From positions 1 to 13,088 of the forward strand of contig JANPEK010000048.1 of assembly GCA_031422915.1 (NCBI GenBank): a stretch of DNA of 13,088 bases, written 5' to 3'. This stretch comes from JANMEX01 sp031422915 (GTDB taxonomy: Bacteria; Pseudomonadota; Alphaproteobacteria; Rhizobiales; Rhizobiaceae). A program made the position numbers and the translations under genes. The notes under the pieces are model-generated. The model had not been told where the DNA came from, ran no database searches, and saw only the letters and a program-made list of their open reading frames with translations. Positions 7,811-12,947 of this stretch are shown piece by piece (positions within the stretch are counted from its first letter, which is position 1; each line of letters starts with the position of its first letter).

Positions 7811-8235
7811 GCTTTTGCTCCCTTGGTCAATGCCTTGATGGCTTCAAAGGCGAGATAGCCTATCGGGCCGAACAGGAATGTCAACGGCAAGAGCGCGACC
7901 AGCGGCCAGCGCGGCAGGCCAAGTGCGTCACTTTCGCGGGCGATGCGCGAACCCATCCACAGGTCGAACGCCAAATAGTGCACCCAGCCAGCCAGCGCCG
8001 CCCAAGGCGCGGTGAACAGGAGTTGCACATCGGCCAGCGAGCCGAAGCCGCCGGGAGCATCGGCGAAGAAGAACAGGATCAGCGCGGCATAGGCGGCGGA
8101 AAACAGAACCGGCAGCCACAACCCCGCGATGGTGTCGCGCAGGAAGTTGCGTTTGAGAACCACGCCAGCGGCAAGCGTGATCCAGCCGGCAAGGGCGAGC
8201 ATGTTGAATGCGGAAAACAAGGCGGTGGCGGTCAT
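7807..8235 (-). CDS. ABA4-like (DUF4281) membrane protein
   Basis: A 142-residue integral membrane protein with four hydrophobic segments (about 4-27, 38-58, 72-93 and 111-132). The block APWAALAGWVHYLAFDLWMGSRI (76-98) and the FGPIGYLAFE motif (122-131) mark the ABA4-like family, PF14108. Plant ABA4 is required for neoxanthin formation from violaxanthin; bacterial members have no established activity and often lack carotenoid genes nearby, as here. The start at 8235 is chosen for its strong AAGGAAA Shine-Dalgarno; the longer frame to 8319 runs through promoter and operators. It is the first gene of a two-gene minus-strand operon with the 7TM protein (4-bp ATGA overlap). It is divergent from tetR, whose product probably represses it through two operators. 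Confidence 0.85.
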   Translation of the reverse strand: MTATALFSAFNMLALAGWITLAAGVVLKRNFLRDTIAGLWLPVLFSAAYAALILFFFADAPGGFGSLADVQLLFTAPWAALAGWVHYLAFDLWMGSRIARESDALGLPRWPLVALLPLTFLFGPIGYLAFEAIKALTKGAKA

Positions 8236-8237
8236 TG

Positions 8238-8263
8238 CAGTTTCCTTTGGCAGTTTCCTTTGG
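8238..8263 (-). repeat. Tandem 13-bp duplication of the Shine-Dalgarno region
   Basis: CAGTTTCCTTTGG is repeated exactly at 8238-8250 and 8251-8263. Read on the minus strand, each copy carries AAGGAAACTG, so the ABA4-like gene has two identical ribosome binding sites. Only the proximal one is well spaced from the ATG. This looks like a recent slippage duplication and could affect leader length or ribosome loading. Confidence 0.8.
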
Positions 8264-8279
8264 TGGCGATATCTTGACG

Positions 8280-8308
8280 GTGACAAGATATGGATAGGCC
8301 AGTATTTT
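8280..8308 (+). promoter_or_regulatory. Probable tetR promoter, overlapping the divergent promoter
   Basis: GTGACA (8280-8285), 17 bp, then TATTTT (8303-8308) gives a reasonable sigma-70 promoter with a start near 8315, about 27 nt before the tetR ATG. It overlaps the opposite-strand promoter almost completely and both operator palindromes, as expected for an autoregulated TetR gene. Confidence 0.55.
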
Positions 8309-8319
8309 GACACTGTCAA
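8291..8319 (-). promoter_or_regulatory. Promoter of the ABA4-like/7TM operon
   Basis: On the minus strand a perfect -35 TTGACA (complement of 8314-8319) is followed by exactly 17 bp and a -10 TATCCA (complement of 8291-8296). The -35 lies inside the distal operator palindrome. The predicted start falls in the proximal one, so a bound repressor would block the promoter twice. Confidence 0.7.
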
Positions 8320-8341
8320 GATGATGCGCTATGGAAACTGC

Positions 8342-8929
8342 ATGACTGAGAAAACCTATCATCATGGCGATTTGCGCACGGCATTGGTCCATGCCGGGCG
8401 GCGCATATTGGAGCGCGACGGGCTTGTGGCTTTGACGCTGCGCGCCTGCGCCCGCGAGGCAGGTGTTTCGCACGCCGCGCCGCAGCACCATTTTCGCAAT
8501 CTCGCCGAATTGGTTGCAGCAATTGCGGCATCCGGCTTTGATAATTTTGTCACGGCACTTGATGCGAGCGCTGCAGGTGCCGGCGATGCTGACGCAAAAC
8601 TGCAGGCCATGGGTATTGCCTATGTCGGCTTTGCCTTGGCGCACCCGGCGCTTTATCGCATCATGTTCGGCATTGAGGCGATGCAAAGCGAGAGCGAGGC
8701 ATTCCGCACCGCGCGGGGCCGCGCGTGGGACCAGTTGCTTGGCAGTGTGGTTGCAGCGCACGGCACTTTGAGCGCGGACAGCGATGCCGTAATGATCTGG
8801 TCGCTGGTGCACGGGCACGCCATGCTGCGCCTCGCGCTGTGCATGCCCGGCGAATCCCAAGCAGACCAGATGCTGCGACACGCGCTGAGGACCGTGTCCG
8901 CAGGGTTTGACGCGCGCAAACCTGAATGA
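8342..8929 (+). CDS. TetR/AcrR-family transcriptional repressor with WHG domain
   Basis: A 195-residue TetR regulator. The N-terminal domain opens with the common TYHHGDLRTALVHAG helix. The helix-turn-helix is LRACAREAGVSHAAPQHHF (33-51), followed by NLAELVAAIAASGF. The C-terminal ligand and dimer domain has GIAYVGFALAHPALYRIMFG (91-110) and WSLVHGHAMLRL (153-164), typical of the TetR C-terminal WHG domain (PF13305). The ligand is unknown. The ATG at 8342 is preferred because MTEKTYHHGD is a normal family start with GGAAA upstream; in-frame ATGs at 8321 and 8324 overlap operator 2. The gene is divergent from the ABA4-like/7TM pair with two palindromes between, so it very likely represses that pair and itself, with release by a small molecule. 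Confidence 0.92.
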   Translation: MTEKTYHHGDLRTALVHAGRRILERDGLVALTLRACAREAGVSHAAPQHHFRNLAELVAAIAASGFDNFVTALDASAAGAGDADAKLQAMGIAYVGFALAHPALYRIMFGIEAMQSESEAFRTARGRAWDQLLGSVVAAHGTLSADSDAVMIWSLVHGHAMLRLALCMPGESQADQMLRHALRTVSAGFDARKPE

Positions 8930-8980
8930 CGCCGTGCAAAGCCATGCACGCTGCGCAGTGCTGCAATGCAAACTGATTGA

Positions 8981-9009
8981 TTGAAAGCAAAGTCAACGAA
9001 CGACATATA
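8981..9009 (+). promoter_or_regulatory. Candidate promoter of the AbcR-like sRNA
   Basis: TTGAAA (8981-8986), 17 bp and CATATA (9004-9009) precede the expected RNA start near 9016. TTGA...TCAA elements (8977-8980 and 8981-8984 with 8993-8996) overlap the -35, and four TGCA words lie just upstream (8935-8970). These could be part of a LysR-type (LsrB/VtlR) binding site, which cannot be decided by eye. Confidence 0.5.
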
Positions 9010-9015
9010 ACTATC

Positions 9016-9131
9016 ATCTCCAGCGCGCATCCCCTCCTCCCATTGGTGCGCTGTGAGTGTTCCCCTCTGGAGGTTTTGCCGGAAACGGCCAACTCCACAT
9101 CTCAAAGCCGGGTTCGTCCCGGCTTTTTTTT
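9016..9131 (+). ncRNA. abcR: AbcR-like trans-acting small RNA (alpha-r15 family candidate)
   Basis: AbcR RNAs are Hfq-dependent riboregulators of Hyphomicrobiales that silence mRNAs of ABC-transporter binding proteins by pairing near their Shine-Dalgarno sequences. Here about 115 nt fold into three modules. Stem-loop 1 (9021-9053) has an 8-bp stem (CAGCGCGC with GTGCGCTG, one G:T pair), and its loop exposes CCCCTCCTCCC (9031-9041), an anti-Shine-Dalgarno sequence. A second C/T-rich stretch, TCCCCTCT (9061-9068), lies before stem-loop 2 (9068-9097), which is capped by GCCG-GAAA-CGGC. A perfect intrinsic terminator ends the RNA. Size, two unpaired CU-rich sites and linkage to lsrB fit AbcR; the related alpha-r14/NfeR group, also rich in such loops, is the alternative. 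The 5' end is estimated from the promoter. Confidence 0.72.
9104..9131 (+). terminator. Intrinsic terminator of the AbcR-like sRNA
   Basis: A perfect 9-bp stem, AAAGCCGGG (9104-9112) with CCCGGCTTT (9118-9126), has a TTCGT loop and runs into eight T residues (9124-9131). It can also stop read-through from tetR, and it separates that unit from the riboswitch. Confidence 0.95.
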
Positions 9132-9213
9132 GCCCTGAATCCTGATTGGTGTTTGCGATTGTCGCTTTTGTGTCATCACAATTGACTTCGTTGTGGTGCA
9201 GTGCAAACAGTGA

Positions 9214-9366
9214 ATTAACGGTGCTTTTCAACAGGAAAAGTGAAACGGGAAGCCGGTGAGATGCCGGAGCCGCCCCCGCGACTGTAAGGGACACACTCCC
9301 TGCCAAATGCCACTGGGAAACCGGGAAGGCGGCAGGGCAAGCCCGAGCCAGGAGACCGGCCGTTGA
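9214..9366 (+). promoter_or_regulatory. Cobalamin (B12) riboswitch
   Basis: All conserved blocks of the adenosylcobalamin riboswitch appear in order: GAAACGGGAAGCCGGTG (9242-9258), CCCGCGACTGTAA (9275-9287), GCCACTG (9309-9315), GGGAAGGC (9323-9330) and the B12 box AGCCAGGAGACCGGCC (9346-9361). The closing P1 helix pairs AACGG (9217-9221) with CCGTT (9360-9364). Binding of cobalamin normally shuts off the downstream gene, here hupE, 60 nt after the aptamer. A weak TTGACT (9182-9187) could be the promoter -35. Confidence 0.95.
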
Positions 9367-9375
9367 ATGAAACCA

Positions 9376-9420
9376 GCGCCCTGTGGCGCGCAGACTTGAG
9401 GGGCGGTGGGCCCCGGAAGG
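9376..9420 (+). promoter_or_regulatory. Riboswitch expression platform next to the hupE ribosome binding site
   Basis: After the aptamer, GCGCC-CTGT-GGCGC (9376-9389) forms a hairpin. GGGG (9400-9403) can pair with CCCC (9411-9414), which abuts the Shine-Dalgarno GGAAGGAA (9415-9422). There is no T-run, so control is probably translational, by sequestering the ribosome site, rather than by termination. This is inferred from sequence only. Confidence 0.5.
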
Positions 9421-9426
9421 AACGGC

Positions 9427-10011
9427 ATGCGTATTCTTATCGCCCTGATGGGCTTCGTTTTCTCGACTTCGGCTTTCGCCCACACCGGGCTTGGCGACAC
9501 ATCCGGCTTTGCGCATGGCTTGATGCACCCTGTTGGCGGGCTGGATCATGTCCTGGCGATGGTGGCTGTTGGCGTTCTGGCATTTGTGATCGGTGGACGC
9601 GCGCGATTTGCCCTGTCGCTATCGTTCATGGCGGCGATGCTGATTGGCGGTGCGCTTGGGATGTCCGGGTTCGAGCTTTCACTGGTGGAAGCCGGCATTG
9701 GTGCGTCGATTGTGGTTATTGCCGGTCTTGCAGTATTTGGCGCGGCGTTGCCGGTGTTGCCTGTTTCACTGCTGGTCGGCTTTTTTGGCCTGTTCCATGG
9801 CTTTGCGCACGGTGCAGAAATGCCAGTCGATGCGTCTGGCTTCGCATACGCGGCAGGGTTCTTTGTTGCGACCGGGCTGCTGCACGCGGCTGGCTTTGGG
9901 GCCGGTTTCGGCGTTTCGAATATGTTCGGCAAGAATGGCCGGTTGGCGGCGCGGATTGGTTCGGGCGTCATGGCGCTGGCTGGCATTGCGGTGCTTGGCG
10001 GCGCGATCTGA
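9427..10011 (+). CDS. hupE: HupE/UreJ-family protein, candidate cobalt transporter
   Basis: A 194-residue inner-membrane metal transporter of the HupE/UreJ family, which carries nickel or cobalt. A signal-like first helix (1-18) ends in SAFA, and cleavage there would leave His19 as the mature N-terminus. The family signature HPVGGLDHVLAMVAVG (34-49) is present, with H34 and H41 as likely metal ligands, as is LFHGFAHGAEMP (122-133, H124 and H128); H153 lies in a later helix. About six helices follow the signal. GGAAGGAA 5 bp before the ATG at 9427 fixes the start. The B12 riboswitch directly upstream argues for cobalt rather than nickel as substrate; such riboswitch-linked HupE proteins have been proposed as cobalt importers for B12 synthesis. 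No hydrogenase or urease gene is nearby. The specific substrate remains an inference. Confidence 0.88.
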   Translation: MRILIALMGFVFSTSAFAHTGLGDTSGFAHGLMHPVGGLDHVLAMVAVGVLAFVIGGRARFALSLSFMAAMLIGGALGMSGFELSLVEAGIGASIVVIAGLAVFGAALPVLPVSLLVGFFGLFHGFAHGAEMPVDASGFAYAAGFFVATGLLHAAGFGAGFGVSNMFGKNGRLAARIGSGVMALAGIAVLGGAI

Positions 10012-10021
10012 GCGCGCACTA

Positions 10022-10098
10022 CAATTTCGTCATCGTCGGGCTTCAGTTCTTTGGCATAAATCTGGGTCGTCGGGACAAGCCCGACGATGACGAATTTG
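10022..10098. repeat. Long palindromic repeat between convergent hupE and EF-G-like genes
   Basis: The arms 10022-10043 and 10077-10098 are complementary at 21 of 22 positions (core AAGCCCGACGATGACGAA) with a 33-nt spacer. The words CGTCATCGTCGGGCTT and GTCGGGACAAGCCCGA resemble the abundant CGTCATCCTCGGGCTTG repeats of Alphaproteobacteria. Lying between two convergent stops (10011 and 10116), it may act as a two-way barrier to transcription or RNA decay, but neither arm is followed by a T-run. There is no ORF in this spacer. Confidence 0.7.
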
Positions 10099-10115
10099 CT
10101 CAAAACTCATCAAGT

Positions 10116-12173
10116 TCACCCCTCCGCATTCCTCTTGCCATGCGCCTTAATCACGTCATCGGCCATGCGTCCTGCCAACTCCGCCATATGGTCAAAGCTC
10201 GCCGTGTAAGACGCAACGCCTGCCGTTGCAGATCTCAATTCCACGATCAGGCCGCGCAGCTCTGACTCCGGCGCGAGTGCTTCGATGACGTTCCAGCCTT
10301 CCCAGCCCTCGCGCGGGTTGAAGCCGAGAATCTGGCCGCGGCGCTGGGTCAATATGCCGGTTGCGGCCGCCATACCGCTTTCGGGCGTTACGACCTCGAC
10401 CTTCATCACTGGTTCCAGCAGCACCGATCCGCACGAAGGCATCGCTTCGCGCAGACATTGTTTGGCGGCCATCTGGAAAGCCATGTCGGAGCTGTCGACG
10501 GAGTGATACGAGCCGTCCGAAAGGTTGACGGCAAGATCAACCAGCGGGAAGCCGAGCGGGCCGAACTTCAGGAAATCTCGTACGCCTTCCTCGACCGACG
10601 GGATGTAATTCTTCGGCACCACGCCGCCGGTGATCGAGTCGGTGAACTCGAAGCCTGCGCCGCGCGGCAGCGGCTTGACGTCGAGTTGCACATCGCCAAA
10701 TTGGCCATGGCCGCCGGACTGTTTTTTGTGGCGGGCGCGATGGGTGGCGGATTTCGAGATCGTCTCACGCCAGGCGACCAGCGGCACCTTGGTGTCAGCG
10801 GCGATGCCATAACGGCCGGACAGCCGCTCCAGCACGACACGCAGATGCATCTCGCCCTGACCGCCCAGAATCGTCTCTGCAGTTTGTGCCGCGTGGTGGA
10901 CTTGCAGCGACGGGTCTTCGTCGGCAATCTTGTGCAGGGCGGTGGACAGTTTCACCTCGTCCTTGCGCTCTTTGGGCAGAACGGACATCGACATGACCGG
11001 AGAGGGGGCTGAGGCGACCGGCACTTGTTTCGCAGCCGTCTTGCCAGCCGAAAGCGTCTGGCCGGTTTGCGCATGATCGAGCTTGCCGAGCGCGACCGTT
11101 TCGCCTGCGACGGCGGACGGCAGTTTCTTCTGCGCCATGCCGACAAGCGTGTAGACGCCCGAGATGCGCTCGGTCTGCCCGTCCGGAAGTGTCATCTCCG
11201 CCGCGTCATTTATGGTGCCGCCGAAGATGCGGGCGACGGACAGTTTGCCGGCATGCGAGGTGTGGATCGATTTGATGATTTGCGCGGTCGGGACAGTGCC
11301 GGAAATCCCCAAGCGTTTGCCCGTGACGCTGGCGTCCGGCCCCTCGTGGCGGATGGCCTTCAACAGCCGCGAGATCCCGTTGCCGCGCTCGGCTGCACCG
11401 ATGAAAACGGGCATGACGAGGCCTTCGCGCAGGTCTGCTGCCAAGTCGTCGAATACCTCATCCTTGGGCGGGGCGATGTCGGTTAGCAGTTGTTCCATAA
11501 GCTCGTCGTCATGGTCGGCCAGCCGCTCCAACATTGAATAACGCGCTTCAATTTCGCGCGCGGCGTCATCGCCGGAAAGCGGGATCAGCTGCGACTCTGC
11601 ATGTTCGCGGTAGACAAATGCCCGCTCCAGCGCGAGGTCAACGAAGCCGGTGGCGATGCCGTTGGTCCAGATCGGAATCTGGCGCAGCAGCATCGGTGTG
11701 CGGCTGACGGGCTGTAACAGTTTCAGCGTATCGCGCACGCTTTGGCTGGCCTTGTCGATCTTGTTCAGGAACAAAACGTGCGGAATGCCAAGATCATCAA
11801 GCCGCCGTAGCGCAAGCTGCAATGCCGGCAGCTTCTTCTCGTCGGCCTCCGCCACCACCACTGCCATGTCGGCGGCGGCAAGCACGGGCTCGGCCTCATG
11901 CGCGAACTCGACCGAGCCGGGGCAATCTACAAAGGTGATGCTCTCGCCCATGAACGCCGTGGTGGCAATGGTCGCCTCAACGCTCATCTTGTGGGCTTTG
12001 GCTTCGGGGGAATGGTCGCCGACCGTGTTGCCGGAACCGGCTGCGGCTTGTTTGGCTATTGCGCCCGTTCGGGCGAGGAGCGCTTCAAAGAGGCTGGTCT
12101 TGCCACTTGCAAAGGGTCCGACAATGGCGACGCATTTCGGACCCGTGGATCGTTCTCCGCTACGTTTTCCCAT
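10116..12173 (-). CDS. Elongation factor G-like translational GTPase (EF-G paralogue)
   Basis: A 685-residue EF-G-type GTPase, the divergent paralogue often annotated fusA2 in rhizobia. The G domain has the P-loop GPFASGKTS (19-27), a switch I region HSPEAKAHKMSVEATIA (54-70) in place of the usual RGITI, G3 DCPGS (83-87) and NKID (136-139). The position of the catalytic His of DTPGH is Ser87, so GTP hydrolysis may be altered. Domains II-V follow. Domain IV is close to canonical EF-G (KQSGGHGQFG, GGVVPKNYIPSVEEG, GSYHSVDSSDMAF), and domain V ends with GMAAATGILTQRRGQILG. GAGGAGG upstream supports the start. The role is unknown: candidates are a specialised translocase, a recycling factor or a ribosome-associated stress GTPase. 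The canonical fusA is expected elsewhere, in the str operon. Confidence 0.9.
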   Translation of the reverse strand: MGKRSGERSTGPKCVAIVGPFASGKTSLFEALLARTGAIAKQAAAGSGNTVGDHSPEAKAHKMSVEATIATTAFMGESITFVDCPGSVEFAHEAEPVLAAADMAVVVAEADEKKLPALQLALRRLDDLGIPHVLFLNKIDKASQSVRDTLKLLQPVSRTPMLLRQIPIWTNGIATGFVDLALERAFVYREHAESQLIPLSGDDAAREIEARYSMLERLADHDDELMEQLLTDIAPPKDEVFDDLAADLREGLVMPVFIGAAERGNGISRLLKAIRHEGPDASVTGKRLGISGTVPTAQIIKSIHTSHAGKLSVARIFGGTINDAAEMTLPDGQTERISGVYTLVGMAQKKLPSAVAGETVALGKLDHAQTGQTLSAGKTAAKQVPVASAPSPVMSMSVLPKERKDEVKLSTALHKIADEDPSLQVHHAAQTAETILGGQGEMHLRVVLERLSGRYGIAADTKVPLVAWRETISKSATHRARHKKQSGGHGQFGDVQLDVKPLPRGAGFEFTDSITGGVVPKNYIPSVEEGVRDFLKFGPLGFPLVDLAVNLSDGSYHSVDSSDMAFQMAAKQCLREAMPSCGSVLLEPVMKVEVVTPESGMAAATGILTQRRGQILGFNPREGWEGWNVIEALAPESELRGLIVELRSATAGVASYTASFDHMAELAGRMADDVIKAHGKRNAEG

Positions 12174-12314
12174 GATTTGGCCTCCTCAACCGCATGGTTC
12201 AAGGGTGGCGGCGGCCGGTCTGACGACCGTCGCAAGAAACGCTCCTCCAGCGCTCCGTGTGCATCGTTTCACCAACGGGCCAATGACGCAAGGGCACTTG
12301 GGTGGCTGCTCGTC

Positions 12315-12343
12315 TTGCACTTGCAAAAAATCGTGCCTATAAA
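12315..12343 (+). promoter_or_regulatory. Promoter of the cold-shock gene
   Basis: TTGCAC (12315-12320), exactly 17 bp, then TATAAA (12338-12343) is a good sigma-70 promoter, with a start near 12350. The 313-bp spacer 12174-12486 otherwise holds the upstream region of the minus-strand EF-G-like gene, including a small CGGTC-TGAC-GACCG hairpin (12216-12229), and no ORF worth calling. Confidence 0.65.
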
Positions 12344-12349
12344 TTTCGT

Positions 12350-12486
12350 GTCGAACTTCAAGACCACACGATCTGCCCGCCTGCTTTGCTTCGGCTGCCG
12401 ACGTTGAATCCGGAAATTTCGATCCCAGCCGTCCGGTGCGCCAATGCGCCGGTCAAACGTCAGCCAACCACAAGGAATACACTTTC
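12350..12486 (+). other. Long 5' leader of the cold-shock gene
   Basis: About 137 nt separate the predicted start from the ATG. Long structured leaders are typical of cspA-type genes, where they act as RNA thermosensors or stabilise the mRNA in the cold. I did not identify a specific cold-box motif. AAGGAA (12473-12478) is the ribosome binding site. Confidence 0.5.
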
Positions 12487-12696
12487 ATGGCGACAGGTAC
12501 TGTCAAATGGTTCAACGGCCAAAAGGGCTATGGTTTCATTCAGCCGGATGCCGGCGGGCCGGATATTTTCGTGCACATTTCCGCCGTTGAGCGTTCGGGC
12601 ATGAGCGCGTTAAACGACGGTCAGAAGGTCAACTACGAACTCACGCAAGACCGCCGCACCGGCAAGTCCTCGGCAGATCAGCTTTCTGCCGCCTGA
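12487..12696 (+). CDS. cspA: Cold-shock protein, CspA family
   Basis: A 69-residue single cold-shock domain, a five-strand OB fold that binds single-stranded RNA and DNA and acts as an RNA chaperone. It begins MATGTVKWFNGQKGYGFIQP, containing RNP1 (KGYGFI, about 14-19), followed by RNP2 (IFVHI, about 29-33) and HISAVERSGM, and ends KSSADQLSAA. This is the usual rhizobial form. AAGGAA lies 8 bp before the ATG at 12487, which gives the normal family length. It has its own promoter, long leader and strong terminator, so it is monocistronic. Temperature control cannot be told from the protein; several rhizobial paralogues are not cold-induced. Confidence 0.96.
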   Translation: MATGTVKWFNGQKGYGFIQPDAGGPDIFVHISAVERSGMSALNDGQKVNYELTQDRRTGKSSADQLSAA

Positions 12697-12718
12697 TCGC
12701 CGGGGTTTGTGGTTATGG

Positions 12719-12747
12719 AAAGGCGGGGCTTTGGCTCCGCTTTTTTT
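12719..12747 (+). terminator. Intrinsic terminator of the cold-shock gene
   Basis: A GC-rich 7-bp stem, GCGGGGC (12723-12729) with GCTCCGC (12734-12740, one G:T pair), has a TTTG loop and is extended by A/T pairs. It is followed by seven T residues (12741-12747), starting 22 bp after the cspA stop. Confidence 0.9.
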
Positions 12748-12836
12748 GTGTTTTCGACCTGACGAACGATATTGCACGCGCTGAAGAAAAACTGCCCACA
12801 CTCATTCATTTGCATGACGCGACTGGTTTGCGCCGC

Positions 12837-12852
12837 CTGATAGTCTTATCAG
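12837..12852. promoter_or_regulatory. Small palindrome upstream of the last gene
   Basis: CTGATA-GTCT-TATCAG (12837-12852) is a perfect 6-bp inverted repeat about 95 bp before the ATG at 12948. It may be an operator or a short hairpin. The rest of the 12748-12947 spacer shows no clear promoter or ORF. Confidence 0.3.
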
Positions 12853-12947
12853 CTGAGCTCGATACGCGGCTTTGTGGCTTCAGCAGAAGACGAACCCGCC
12901 TACTCGGTGCATTTGCAGATTATGAACTATCGGGGAGTCAATAGAAC

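Larger units (their letters stand above)
8269..8320. promoter_or_regulatory. Two matching TetR operator palindromes
   Basis: Site 1 (CTTGACGGTGACAAG, 8273-8287) sits in the longer palindrome ATATCTTG-N7-CAAGATAT (8269-8291). Site 2 (TTTGACACTGTCAAG, 8306-8320) has the perfect core TTGACA-C-TGTCAA (8307-8319). The two 15-mers agree at 12 positions and start 33 bp apart, about three helical turns, on the same DNA face. They lie between tetR and the ABA4-like gene and cover both promoters. Together they give a consensus close to TTGACNNTGNCAA. Confidence 0.8.

Noticed and set aside
8653..9549. 298-codon minus-strand open frame across tetR, the sRNA and the riboswitch
   Set aside because: It runs antisense through a convincing TetR gene, a terminator and a B12 aptamer, and its translation shows no domain-like pattern.
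9363..10265. 300-codon plus-strand open frame overlapping hupE and extending into the EF-G-like gene
   Set aside because: Its translation is Trp/Arg/Cys-rich and shadow-like. The overlapping frame from 9427 has the HupE signature, signal sequence and ribosome site.
10458..11012. 184-codon plus-strand open frame inside the EF-G-like gene
   Set aside because: It is antisense to conserved domains III-IV of EF-G; a GC-rich shadow frame.
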